This document shows, one piece after another, positions 44,117 through 52,499 of a stretch of DNA of 64,000 nucleotides; the first letter of the stretch is position 1; each line of letters starts with the position of its first letter. Location of the stretch: assembly GCF_004336985.1 (NCBI RefSeq), contig NZ_SJUO01000001.1, forward strand, positions 496,001 through 560,000, written 5' to 3'. The DNA comes from Exiguobacterium sp. SL-9. GTDB lineage: Bacteria > Bacillota > Bacilli > Exiguobacteriales > Exiguobacteriaceae. Below the pieces are notes generated by a model that did not search any database, was not told the origin of the DNA, and was given only the letters and a program-made list of their open reading frames with translations. Made by a program: the position numbers and the translations under genes.

Positions 44117-44890
44117 ATGGAACTTGAACAATGTAATGAGTCATCCTGTTCATTGGAAGAATCTTCTATCCAAGTAACATATAAGCCATTAGAGTTATTC
44201 TATTTCATGGACATCTCAGATCCTGACGGGCTTCACGTGATGACACTCATTAAAAAACTCGAACTTGAATACGGGCACTTGATTCGTTTCCGTATGGTTT
44301 CGACGGTTCCTAGTTGTGTTGGCGGATGTCAAGAAGAGGTTCGCCTTCTCACGATGATCAAGGCTATGGAGTTACAAGGGAAACGTCATGCGATGCGCTT
44401 CATGCGCCACTTGCATATTAACGATATCTTTTTGAAGGATAGCTCTAACGACAACGACTTATGGGAGATTGCCCGCTCGTTCGTCGGCTATGGACTCGAC
44501 ATCGATGAGTTGGCCGCTGATATCCAATCCAATCAACTGCTGAGCGCACTCGCGGTCGATCACGAGATTTTGAAAGACTGGGAGATTGAATCGCTTCCCG
44601 CCTTGACGTTCGTCACCCGTGACGAGGCGCTCAAGATTGAAGGACTCTACCCGTATGACGTCTATCAGGCCGTCATGGCCGAACTGCTCGGCTATGTGCC
44701 AACACGCGAGACTGGTTGGGACGTCGAGAAAGTGTTAAGACGTTATGATGCCTCGACAATCACCGAGCTCGCTTTCATTTTAGAGCTCGACAAGCCTGTC
44801 ATCGAAAGAGAATTAAAAAAATTGTCACTCCAACAACGTTGCCGGCCTGTACCGGGCTGTAGCGGCCAAGCTTGGGCGACGAATAAATGA
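44117..44890 (+). CDS. spxH: SpxH-like ClpXP adaptor (YjbH) lacking the Cys-x-x-Cys motif
   Basis: DsbA-like adaptor that delivers Spx to ClpXP. 257 residues from the ATG at 44117, after GAGGAGG; B. subtilis SpxH is about 299. The N-terminus has two cysteines (C6, C11) and no His-rich segment. At 31-40, where SpxH reads FVDPLCPECW, this protein reads MDISDPDGLH: the redox pair is gone. The rest fits: AMELQGKRHAMRFMRHLH, EIARSFVGYGLDIDELAAD, ESLPALTFV and a C-terminal degenerate helix domain. A role in Spx turnover is inferred from synteny and similarity. Single gene followed by a bidirectional terminator. Confidence 0.85.
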   Translation: MELEQCNESSCSLEESSIQVTYKPLELFYFMDISDPDGLHVMTLIKKLELEYGHLIRFRMVSTVPSCVGGCQEEVRLLTMIKAMELQGKRHAMRFMRHLHINDIFLKDSSNDNDLWEIARSFVGYGLDIDELAADIQSNQLLSALAVDHEILKDWEIESLPALTFVTRDEALKIEGLYPYDVYQAVMAELLGYVPTRETGWDVEKVLRRYDASTITELAFILELDKPVIERELKKLSLQQRCRPVPGCSGQAWATNK

Positions 44891-45029
44891 CAAAAAACCC
44901 ACGGCCGGGGAGCCGTGGGTTTTTCAATGTTCCCCGCGGGGACGGAGAACACTGTTACCCGAGTATCTATACAGATCACAGGTTGGGAGAAAGTTTACGG
45001 TCAATAAAGGGGTTTGTGATTGATTTCAC
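44890..45029 (-). ncRNA. roxS: RoxS/RsaE-type regulatory small RNA
   Basis: About 140 nt. The minus strand from about 45029 begins GTGAAATCAATCACAAACC, followed by the two C-rich motifs typical of RoxS (RsaE in Staphylococcus): ACCCCTTTATTG (45003-45014) and CTTTCTCCCAACC (44981-44993). These pair with ribosome sites of TCA-cycle and redox mRNAs in the known systems. It ends at the hairpin 44892-44925, which serves as terminator on both strands. The position beside spxH (yjbH) is the one known for roxS in B. subtilis and rsaE in S. aureus. A sigma-A promoter and a Rex-like operator fit. No coding sequence is present in the stretch 44891-45108. Confidence 0.88.
44892..44925. terminator. Bidirectional terminator of spxH and roxS
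   Basis: AAAAACCCACGGC pairs with GCCGTGGGTTTTT around CGGGGA, with T runs on both strands. Confidence 0.9.
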
Positions 45030-45031
45030 AC
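45014..45031. promoter_or_regulatory. Rex-like operator on the roxS start site
   Basis: TTGTGATTGATTTCACAC matches the Rex consensus TTGTGAAnnnnTTCACAA at all but two defined positions. It overlaps the predicted transcription start. Rex, the NADH-sensing repressor, is known to repress roxS in B. subtilis. Confidence 0.72.
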
Positions 45032-45035
45032 TTAT

Positions 45036-45064
45036 AATATACCGAGACGAGCGCGACCTGACAA
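45036..45064 (-). promoter_or_regulatory. roxS promoter
   Basis: Minus-strand -35 TTGTCA (45059-45064), spacer of exactly 17, -10 TATATT (45036-45041). Start predicted near 45029. Confidence 0.78.
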
Positions 45065-45108
45065 GCACTTTGTTCATATTGTCACATAATGTTCACGCCC
45101 CGCTTCTC

Positions 45109-46911
45109 TTATTGGAAGAGTAACGCTTCCATCTCGTCGAGCACAGACTCGAACTGATCGAGTGCCGCGAGTACTGGTGCTTTCGTCGTCATATCGACGC
45201 CAGCCGCTTTTAACACTTCAATCGGGTAATCGCTCGACCCGGCTTTCAAGAATTTGTCGATGTATCGACGGACGGCCGGCTCCCCTTCGTCCATGATCTG
45301 TTGCGACAACGCGGCTGACGCCGAGATGCCTGTCGCATACTGATAGACGTAGTAGTTGTAATAGAAGTGCGGGATTCGTGCCCATTCGAAGGCAATCTCG
45401 CCATCGATGACGAGCTCGTCCCCGAAGTAGCGTTTGTTCAGTTCGAGGTACGTCTCGTTCAAATACTCAGGCGTAAGCGAGACACCGTCTTGTGCCGCTT
45501 TATGAATCATATGCTCGAACTCGGCGAACATCGTCTGACGGAACAACGTGCCACGGAACGTCTCAAGTTGGTTGTTCAAGAGATAGAGCCGCTCTTGACG
45601 GTCGGTGCGCGTCTTCAATAAATAATCGTTCAAGAGCGCCTCGTTCGTCGTCGATGCCACTTCCGCCACGAAGATCGAATAGTCTCCGTACGGATACGGT
45701 TGCGACGCCCGTGTATAATGGCTATGGACCGAATGGCCGAACTCATGGGCGAGTGTGAACAAGTTGTTGACGTTGTCTTGCCAGTTCATCAAGATGAACG
45801 GTTGCGTGTCATACGCACCTGAAGAATAGGCCCCGCTCCGTTTGCCACGCGTCTCACGGACGTCGACCCAACGTGAATCAAGACCGTCCTTGACGATTTG
45901 GACGTACTCGTCCCCGAGTGGTGCGAGCCCCTCGACCATCAAGTCTTTCGCTTCGTCATATGGGATTTTCATGTCCACGTCTTTTACGAGCGGCGTATAC
46001 AAGTCATACATATGGAGCTCGTCCACACCGAGTGCCCGTTTCCGAAGCGCGACGTAACGATGCAACAAGTCGAGGCGCTCGTTCACCGCTTCGACGAGAC
46101 CGTCGTATACCGCTTCCGGGATGGCGTTATGATGGAGCGCCGCTTGACGGGCACTCTCGAACTTACGGACCGTCGCATAGAAGTTATCCTTCTTCACGCT
46201 GCCTGACAATGTCGAGGCGAACGTGTTCAAATATTGCTCGTACGTGCCGTACATCGCCTTGAACGCCCCTTCGCGGACGCTACGGTCGCTCGACTCGAGG
46301 AATGTGATGTAACGGCCGTGCGTCAATTCGACATCTTCACCTTTCTCGTTCTTCACTTTCGGGAATTTCAAATCGGCGTTGTTGAGCATGCCGAACGTCG
46401 AACTCGACTGGCCGAGCACGTCACCAGCTTGAGCGAGAATCGCCTCTTCGGCCTCCGTCAACACGTGCGGACGCTCTTGCGCCAACTCGTCGAACGCATG
46501 GCGATAGACGTTGAGCGATTCGTGTTCCGCCATGAACGCCTCGATTTGACTCTCATCGATGGCGAGCAATTCCGGCGTCATGAATGCGAGCTGAGCCGAA
46601 ATTTGGGCCGCGAGCGAGCCCGCCCGGTCGTTCAACGCTTGGTAATGACTGTTCGACGTATCTTCGTCATAACGCATATGGGCGTATGTATACAGTTTAT
46701 GCAATTGACGCGAGATGTCGTCGCGAAGTTGCAGGCCTTCAAACAAAGTAGAGGCTGATTCCCCGAGTTTACCTTTAAACGCGACCAAGGCCGGCACGTT
46801 TGCTTTCAATGCCTCAAAATCGTGTTCCCACGCCTGATCGTCCGCATAAATCGTCTCCAAGTTCCACGTCTCCTCGACGGGTACTTGTTTTCGTGTAAGT
46901 ACTTCTGACAT
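45109..46911 (-). CDS. pepF: Oligoendopeptidase F
   Basis: Zinc peptidase of family M3B that cleaves medium-length peptides in the cytoplasm. 600 residues from the ATG at 46911 (AAAGGAAG upstream), the usual family length; an extended in-frame start at 47025 would run through the end of coiA. Motifs: NLETIYADDQAWEHDFEAL at the start, and zinc site LAHEFGHSVHSHY near 385-397 (HExxH as HEFGH). Adjacent to coiA, as yjbG to yjbF in B. subtilis. Confidence 0.95.
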   Translation of the reverse strand: MSEVLTRKQVPVEETWNLETIYADDQAWEHDFEALKANVPALVAFKGKLGESASTLFEGLQLRDDISRQLHKLYTYAHMRYDEDTSNSHYQALNDRAGSLAAQISAQLAFMTPELLAIDESQIEAFMAEHESLNVYRHAFDELAQERPHVLTEAEEAILAQAGDVLGQSSSTFGMLNNADLKFPKVKNEKGEDVELTHGRYITFLESSDRSVREGAFKAMYGTYEQYLNTFASTLSGSVKKDNFYATVRKFESARQAALHHNAIPEAVYDGLVEAVNERLDLLHRYVALRKRALGVDELHMYDLYTPLVKDVDMKIPYDEAKDLMVEGLAPLGDEYVQIVKDGLDSRWVDVRETRGKRSGAYSSGAYDTQPFILMNWQDNVNNLFTLAHEFGHSVHSHYTRASQPYPYGDYSIFVAEVASTTNEALLNDYLLKTRTDRQERLYLLNNQLETFRGTLFRQTMFAEFEHMIHKAAQDGVSLTPEYLNETYLELNKRYFGDELVIDGEIAFEWARIPHFYYNYYVYQYATGISASAALSQQIMDEGEPAVRRYIDKFLKAGSSDYPIEVLKAAGVDMTTKAPVLAALDQFESVLDEMEALLFQ

Positions 46912-46928
46912 ATGTCCACTTCCTTTTC

Positions 46929-47990
46929 CTAGTTTGTATACGATTTCGCCATGAATCGCTGAAACCCTTGAAATAATCGAAGATCGTGGAGAAGGGCCGT
47001 CTCTAGCGTCTTTGGGACGTGCCAATCCCGCACCGACTCCGTCACATCAAACACGTTCAAGAGTTGTCTCCATTGTACTTCAAACGCTTGGAGAAAGTCG
47101 CTTGTCGGGGTCACACCAAACTGGCGGCACGTCTTCTCGATGCTCCACGCAACGGAGTCGGTAGGACGCTCACGCCGATTTAAATAAAGCACCGTCTGAA
47201 ACGTGAACGGATGGACATGAACGCCCCAAAGCGAGGGCAACGGCAAATAACAGTAACTCGGCAGGAGGGACGGTAACATCCCAATCGGATACAGTCGGTT
47301 CAAGACGAGTCGGCGGTACTGTTGCGTCGGGTAAGGCGGGGTCATCCGGCGGCGCCGGACGAGTTGAGCCCATTGCTGGGCGTCGAAACGATAATAGCAT
47401 TCGAACGGCGAACTAGTGAATGACGATATGCTCTGCCAATGACCAACGCCGCGTCGAACCGATATCGGGAACCCGGTGAAACGATAAAGTGCTTGCTTGC
47501 AAGGAACAAGGAGGCCATGCCGTCTAAACAGTTCGTGACGCATCCACGGCTGCAATGAAGGCCAAGCGCTAGGTTCTAATCCACTCGCCAACCAGACGAC
47601 GTCTAGTCCACGTTCCGTATAATACCGTGTCCGCTCGCCATACGACTCGACCGGGAGTGAGGACGCCTGAATCTCAACGACGATTCGTTCCTTGTCCCGT
47701 GTCGCAATCAAGTCGGCACGGCGTGAACCGAGGATGACTTCTTGCTCGACAGCATAGCCTTGCGTTTGAAGCCATTGCCGGACGCCCCATTTGTCTTCGT
47801 GGTGTCCTGTCGATTCGCCACGACCGCACGGATGAACATGGGCGAAATGGAGACGCCGTTTCGCGCCTTGCTTGACGATGACCCGCTCCCTACATTCAGG
47901 ACACACGAAAGGGGCAAACGGTTCGATTCGCTCCCGACTCAACGTAAGGGCATCCACATACCCTCCTGTCCGATCGATAGCAAATCGCAT
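46929..47990 (-). CDS. coiA: Competence protein CoiA
   Basis: Required for recombination of incoming DNA in competent Bacillus and Streptococcus. 353 residues. An N-terminal zinc-binding segment with a CPEC motif (near 33) leads to the nuclease-like core: GHHEDKWGVRQWLQTQGY, RRADLIATRDKERIVVEIQAS and YYTERGLDVVWLASG. The D-ExQ pattern is that of a PD-(D/E)xK-type fold. The ATG follows GAGGGGGGAG. It lies 17 bases before pepF and probably shares its transcript. Confidence 0.93.
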   Translation of the reverse strand: MRFAIDRTGGYVDALTLSRERIEPFAPFVCPECRERVIVKQGAKRRLHFAHVHPCGRGESTGHHEDKWGVRQWLQTQGYAVEQEVILGSRRADLIATRDKERIVVEIQASSLPVESYGERTRYYTERGLDVVWLASGLEPSAWPSLQPWMRHELFRRHGLLVPCKQALYRFTGFPISVRRGVGHWQSISSFTSSPFECYYRFDAQQWAQLVRRRRMTPPYPTQQYRRLVLNRLYPIGMLPSLLPSYCYLPLPSLWGVHVHPFTFQTVLYLNRRERPTDSVAWSIEKTCRQFGVTPTSDFLQAFEVQWRQLLNVFDVTESVRDWHVPKTLETALLHDLRLFQGFQRFMAKSYTN

Positions 47991-48002
47991 TCCGCTCCCC
48001 CC

Positions 48003-49514
48003 TCATAGTAGTGGTGAAAACATTCGAGCCAATGATTCGACGAGTTTGATGAAGTACGATCGTTCCGAAAACGCCCGAATCTCCAACTCGTGTGATCCTT
48101 CAAAGTCGTTATAGAGATCTTGCTTGAGCTGATGGACGGAGTTCGTGTTATACAAGAGGGCGTTCACCTCAAAATTGAGGTGGAAGCTTCTGAAGTCCAT
48201 GTTTGCCGTCCCAATCGTGGCCAACCCGTCGTCGACGACGATGACTTTCGAGTGCATGAACCCCTTCTCGTACAAATAGATTTTCACTCCGGCGCTCAGC
48301 AGCTCTTCAAAATACGACCGGCTCGCATAAAACACAATCTTATGGTCCGGATAGCTCGGAAGCACAATCCTGACATCGATTCCGGAGAGGGAGGCGGTCT
48401 TGAGCGCACTCATGATGTCTTCATCAGGAATCAAGTACGGGGACGAGATGTAGACCGACTTTTTCGCAGCGTTGATGAGCGCGAAATAAATCGACTTCAT
48501 CGTCTCATACGGTTCATCCGGCCCACTCGCCACGATTTGAACGCCCCCACTCGCACTTCGTACCGTCTCGAGCGGTTCGAGATAGAACGGGGTGAACAGG
48601 CGCTCACCCGTCATGTAGTACCAGTCCTGTAGGAAAATCAGTTGTAGCTCTGACACCCCTTCCCCTCTGACGTACAAATGCGTGTCGCGCCAAAAGCCGA
48701 ACTTCGAGTGTTCGCCTAAATACTCGTCGCCGACATTTAAGCCGCCGGTGAACGCCTCTGTCCCATCGATGACGACGATTTTCCGATGGTTCCGGTAGTT
48801 CGTCTTACTTGAGACGAGCGGTAAAACGACAGGAAAGAAAGCTTTCACGTGGACGCCCGCTTGACGCATCTCGTCGAAAAATGTCCCGCTCGTATGAATC
48901 GATCCAACGGCGTCGTACAAAAAGCGGACCTCGACTCCCGCTCTCGCCTTATCGATCAAAATACGTTGAATTTCCCGAGAAATACGATCTTCCCGGAAAA
49001 TATAATATTCGAGATGGATGTGACGAGTCGCTCCTTTCAAGGCTGGCAACAGTTTCGAAAACTTTTCTTGTCCGTTCGTCAGCACTTGCGTATACGTATT
49101 CGACGAGACGGGTAATTGATTAAGTGACGACGTCAAATGAAGCAGTTTCTCATAATCGTCGTGGGAGAACATGAGTGACGGTGACAGCGTCATCGCCTTC
49201 TGACGATACGCGAGGTACGTCTCTTCATCGAGCATCGCTTTTTCTTTGAACATCCGCTTTCGACGGTAGTTCTGTCCGAACACGAAATAAGCGAACAGAC
49301 CGACGACCGGGAATCCGAGCATGACGATCGCCCAAATGAGCGTCCGTTGCGGATTGCGGTTCTCGAGCAAGATGACGAGCAAAATGCTGAACGTCGTCAA
49401 AAATACGAGCACTGAAAACAAGCCGATCACTTGAGAGCTCCAGTAATATGATAATACGGCAATGAGACCTGCGAGCAAAATCAGGGATAAAAGGACTTGT
49501 ATGCGTCGCAACAT
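48003..49514 (-). CDS. cls: Cardiolipin synthase
   Basis: Joins two phosphatidylglycerols into cardiolipin. 503 residues: three membrane segments (about 5-27, 30-50 and 60-82, with LIWAIVMLGFPVVGLFAYFVFG), then two phospholipase-D domains with complete motifs HRKIVVIDGTEAFTGGLN and HSKVIVVDDGLATIGTANMD. The ribosome site is weak (GGGGTC, ten bases before the ATG). It probably transcribes with coiA and pepF, since it ends 12 bases before coiA. Confidence 0.95.
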   Translation of the reverse strand: MLRRIQVLLSLILLAGLIAVLSYYWSSQVIGLFSVLVFLTTFSILLVILLENRNPQRTLIWAIVMLGFPVVGLFAYFVFGQNYRRKRMFKEKAMLDEETYLAYRQKAMTLSPSLMFSHDDYEKLLHLTSSLNQLPVSSNTYTQVLTNGQEKFSKLLPALKGATRHIHLEYYIFREDRISREIQRILIDKARAGVEVRFLYDAVGSIHTSGTFFDEMRQAGVHVKAFFPVVLPLVSSKTNYRNHRKIVVIDGTEAFTGGLNVGDEYLGEHSKFGFWRDTHLYVRGEGVSELQLIFLQDWYYMTGERLFTPFYLEPLETVRSASGGVQIVASGPDEPYETMKSIYFALINAAKKSVYISSPYLIPDEDIMSALKTASLSGIDVRIVLPSYPDHKIVFYASRSYFEELLSAGVKIYLYEKGFMHSKVIVVDDGLATIGTANMDFRSFHLNFEVNALLYNTNSVHQLKQDLYNDFEGSHELEIRAFSERSYFIKLVESLARMFSPLL

Positions 49515-49544
49515 ATTATAAACTGACCCCGTTTCTATCTTGTA

Positions 49545-49559
49545 TTATCATAATTATAC
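49545..49559. promoter_or_regulatory. PerR/Fur-family-like box between cls and the SDR gene
   Basis: GTATAATTATGATAA (minus strand) agrees at 12 of 14 specified positions with TTATAATNATTATAA. It lies in the 81-base divergent intergenic space, next to the likely promoters of both genes. A+T-rich promoter sequence can mimic this box. Confidence 0.35.
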
Positions 49560-49595
49560 AACTTAACACTATCTTTTGAGGGGAGCGAACGAAAT

Positions 49596-50318
49596 ATGGG
49601 CACATTTTTGATTACAGGAGCGACGAGCGGGATTGGACGGGCCGTCGCCTTACGGTTAGCAGAAGCAGGACATGACGTCATCGGCGTCGGTCGGGATGAG
49701 GCACGAGGCGAAGAAATCGAGGCGGCATCAGCTCGCATCACGTTCGTGGCATGCGATTTGTCTCAACCTGACGGGATCGAGGCGATGATGGACGAACTCA
49801 AGAACCAGGGCATCACGTTAGATGGACTATTCAATAACGCAGCGACATTTGGACGCCCTGGGACACCGGAACGCTTGCCGACGTCCGCGTTCGATGACGT
49901 ATTCGAACTGAACGTGCTCGCGACGAACCGACTCATCCAACGCGCCATCCCGCTCCTTGCCAATGGAGCGAGCGTCGTCAATAACGCCGCAATCGTCGGT
50001 CACGTTAAATTCCCGCCGATGCTCGGGCCGTATGCTGCATCCAAAGCGGCCGTCATCGCCTTGACGAAGACGTTCGCCCATCGAATGAAAGGGAAAGTCC
50101 GCTTCAATGCGGTCTGCTTTGGGCCGGTCGACACCCCACTCAGTCACAAGTTGTACAGTGGTGAGGCCAAGTTTCAAGAGGCGATGGCGCATCATTTCCG
50201 GGGACATGCCGCCAAACCGGATGAAGTGGCGCCGGTCGTGACGTTTTTATTGAGCGAGGCGTCAAGCTACATCAATGGCCAAGCCATCACCGTCGATGGG
50301 GGTTACACCCTCTCATGA
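49596..50318 (+). CDS. Short-chain dehydrogenase/reductase
   Basis: 240 residues from an ATG after GAGGGGAG. NAD(P)-binding TGATSGIG near 7-14, LFNNAATFG (NNAG equivalent), a Ser-containing strand, and catalytic YAASKAAVIALTK. The C-terminal SYINGQAITVDGGYTLS is typical of classical SDRs. Substrate unknown. Single gene with its own terminator. Confidence 0.93.
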   Translation: MGTFLITGATSGIGRAVALRLAEAGHDVIGVGRDEARGEEIEAASARITFVACDLSQPDGIEAMMDELKNQGITLDGLFNNAATFGRPGTPERLPTSAFDDVFELNVLATNRLIQRAIPLLANGASVVNNAAIVGHVKFPPMLGPYAASKAAVIALTKTFAHRMKGKVRFNAVCFGPVDTPLSHKLYSGEAKFQEAMAHHFRGHAAKPDEVAPVVTFLLSEASSYINGQAITVDGGYTLS

Positions 50319-50321
50319 CGT

Positions 50322-50360
50322 AAAAAAGGAAGGGGTCCTCTCGGGCCCCTTCCTTTTTCG
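50322..50360. terminator. Bidirectional terminator between the SDR and DUF2254 genes
   Basis: AAAAAGGAAGGGG pairs with CCCCTTCCTTTTT around a ten-base loop. T runs on both strands. Confidence 0.88.
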
Positions 50361-51593
50361 TCAATCTTGTATTTTCCGTGCTTGTGTCATTTGATTCGTC
50401 AAGAACGCTTTCTCTCTTGGATGAAACTCATCTAGGTCGAGTGCCTCCTCAAAGTAATCGATGAAGTCTTCGAACGTCTCATCGAGCGACGGATGTGCTT
50501 GGAGTCGGGCAATCCGAATCGCCTCGAAGACGGAAGCCATCACAAAGATATCATGGCTCGCGTACGTCTTGACCGGGGCAAACGCCTCAAATAGCGTCGC
50601 TTCCATCGTTTTACGTTTCGCATGCCAGTTACTCTTGTCATTTGAGAATAAAAAGTCACCTGCAGGCAATCGGCTCAGTTCACGTAAAATATCCCCGATG
50701 TAGTGGATCGCGTGAATCGCCGTATTCGGATCATTGATACCTGGTGAAACGCCTTTCAATGCAATCTCACTCAACTTTTCGATGACGAACGCCGGGTCTT
50801 GAATCGAGGAGCGGACTTCGCCGATTTGAAAAACGTCGAGATCAGGTGCTTCTTCCGCGAGCCAATAGCCGAGAATATCTCCTTTCGCCACGAAGTCCCC
50901 AACGGCGACGACCGATTCGAAGTCGATGTCGTGGTTTTCCTGCTTCTCGCTGGAGAACAGTTGGACATAGCCCGTCCGAGAAGCGTAGACCGCCTGACCC
51001 TCGAACATGTGAATCGCACGTTTCGGGACGATGTACATATCTTCCTCTTCGATCGCACGTCTTTGGTTTTCGATGACAGATAATGCCTCACGATGCAACG
51101 ATGATAACAGGCGTTCAGCTTGAATCGAGACGCTGATTGTTTGAATGAATTTAACGAACGCCCAAATCGAGCTGACCACGAGCAGGACGCTGATGCCTGA
51201 CGCGAGCACGGCATCCTCTTCCGACGTCCGGATGAGGAATAAGTTCGTAATGCCGTATACGGTCGTCATAATGAACAAGCCGAGCGTATGCTTCGACGCC
51301 GAGTTTGTCAAAAAGTTATTGATTGTCCGGGGCGAGAATTGCGACGAATACGTTGTCAAGACGACGAGAATCGTCGAAAAGCTGAACGTCATCATCGTCA
51401 TGAGGCTAGTGAATGACGATGATAGAACGGAAGCCGCTGAATCCTTGTCTAAATAAATGATTTCCGGTAACAGTTCTCGAAAAAAACTTCCAAAATATTG
51501 GGTAAGGAACGTCAACGCGATTCCTCCCACCCCGTACAAGAATGGGACGAACCAGGCACTATCGGCTAACATCAGTTGTAAACGCTTGAGCAT
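50361..51593 (-). CDS. DUF2254 family membrane protein
   Basis: 410 residues from the ATG at 51593, preceded by AGAGGTG. Four membrane helices in the first 160 residues (WFVPFLYGVGGIALTFLTQY, SLMTMMTFSFSTILVVLTTY, TLGLFIMTTVYGITNLFLI, ISVLLVVSSIWAFVKFI). A soluble part follows with RTGYVQLF, VGDFVAKGDILGYWLAEEA and SEIALKGVSPGINDPNTAIHAI, all marks of DUF2254. Function unknown. A single gene. Confidence 0.88.
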   Translation of the reverse strand: MLKRLQLMLADSAWFVPFLYGVGGIALTFLTQYFGSFFRELLPEIIYLDKDSAASVLSSSFTSLMTMMTFSFSTILVVLTTYSSQFSPRTINNFLTNSASKHTLGLFIMTTVYGITNLFLIRTSEEDAVLASGISVLLVVSSIWAFVKFIQTISVSIQAERLLSSLHREALSVIENQRRAIEEEDMYIVPKRAIHMFEGQAVYASRTGYVQLFSSEKQENHDIDFESVVAVGDFVAKGDILGYWLAEEAPDLDVFQIGEVRSSIQDPAFVIEKLSEIALKGVSPGINDPNTAIHAIHYIGDILRELSRLPAGDFLFSNDKSNWHAKRKTMEATLFEAFAPVKTYASHDIFVMASVFEAIRIARLQAHPSLDETFEDFIDYFEEALDLDEFHPREKAFLTNQMTQARKIQD

Positions 51594-51622
51594 CAAGACA
51601 CCTCTTCGTATGTATAAGTTGG

Positions 51623-51656
51623 TAAAAAAATCGCCTGTCCATATGAACAGGCGATT
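51623..51656 (-). terminator. Terminator of mecA
   Basis: Minus strand: AATCGCCTGT pairs with ACAGGCGATT around an eight-base loop, followed by a run of T residues. Confidence 0.88.
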
Positions 51657-51662
51657 GGGGTT

Positions 51663-52319
51663 TTAGAAATAGTGACGGACTTTCGAGAAGACATCCCCGT
51701 CGAGAATGAGTTTACCGTATTCTTCAAGCATCGCTAACGTCTGCGTGCTGAACGTCAAATACTCGGCCAAGAGACTCAATACGTTCTCTTCTTCTTCCGG
51801 TTCCATCTCGTCTGGGAAGTCAATCCACAAGTAATACCGATTTTCGTAATGGAATAACTTGAGGTTGACGTTATTCAACGCCTCGCCTGCGCGTTTACTA
51901 AGCGAGATGATCGCCTCAAAGTCATCCGTCTCCATAGCGAGCGGAGCCCACGCCTCCGGTTCGGCTTCGATTTCATCAAGTTCACTCAATTGATCAAGTA
52001 CCGATTGCTGATCGCGTGCCTCATCGATTGCCGAGCGCAGTAGTGAACCGAGCTCAGAGTCGTCTTCAGAGTCAATCACATTCTTCGCGATTGTCACGGT
52101 CACTTCAAGTCCTTTTTCAAACGCTTGTACTTGTATCCATAGTGGACCATCAAACGAGATATCTTCTCGTTCGTGCGCTTCGTCCATCATCTGCCAGAAC
52201 AGCTGCTCACCACGTTCTCGGTTATACCAGATTTCATCACGAGCGAAACCGCGTTTCTCGATATCGACATACGTAATGAAAAATTTGACGGTGTTGTCGT
52301 TGATGCGCTCAATTTTCAC
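51663..52319 (-). CDS. mecA: Adaptor protein MecA
   Basis: Adaptor targeting ComK and ComS to ClpCP in B. subtilis; also needed for ClpC assembly. 218 residues from GTG 52319, nine bases after AAGGGAG, matching the B. subtilis length. The N-terminal substrate-binding domain reads KIERINDNTVKFFITYVDIEKRGF with EIWYNRERGEQLFW and PLWIQVQAFEKGLEV. A charged linker spans about 90-120. The C-terminal ClpC-binding domain contains DFEAIISLSKRAGEALN and YGKLILDGDVF. The purine-rich ribosome-site region could pair with a pyrimidine tract in the leader. Confidence 0.96.
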   Translation of the reverse strand: MKIERINDNTVKFFITYVDIEKRGFARDEIWYNRERGEQLFWQMMDEAHEREDISFDGPLWIQVQAFEKGLEVTVTIAKNVIDSEDDSELGSLLRSAIDEARDQQSVLDQLSELDEIEAEPEAWAPLAMETDDFEAIISLSKRAGEALNNVNLKLFHYENRYYLWIDFPDEMEPEEEENVLSLLAEYLTFSTQTLAMLEEYGKLILDGDVFSKVRHYF

Positions 52320-52388
52320 GATTGTCCACTCCCTTCTCACCTCACTCCTACTTCAACAATTAAGGAGGAGAGGGGAAATTGTCTTGTT

Positions 52389-52417
52389 ATCATAGTACCC
52401 TTTTTTTAACGTGTCAA
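52389..52417 (-). promoter_or_regulatory. mecA promoter
   Basis: Minus-strand -35 TTGACA (52412-52417), 17-base spacer, -10 TATGAT (52389-52394). The leader is about 60 bases. Confidence 0.8.
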
Positions 52418-52464
52418 TCTATTGATGATGGGGTTGATACTATTATTTTATCGGAAAAACGGAA

Positions 52465-52498
52465 TAATAAAAAGCACACTGCTTAGACAGTATGCTTC
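52465..52498 (-). terminator. Terminator of spx
   Basis: Minus strand: AAGCATACTG pairs with CAGTGTGCTT (one mismatch) around TCTAAG, followed by TTTATT. It is directly after the stop. Confidence 0.78.
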
Positions 52499-52499
52499 C

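Noticed and set aside
43529-44131. 200-codon minus-strand frame opposite yjbK
   Set aside because: Antisense to the CYTH domain; no supporting start.
46912-47025. Longer N-terminus for pepF
   Set aside because: It would run back through the coiA 3' end without a ribosome site; the ATG at 46911 gives the usual family length.
52354-52490. TTG-started plus-strand short frame after AAGGAGG between mecA and spx
   Set aside because: It covers the mecA promoter and spx terminator; the purine tract is explained by the mecA leader.
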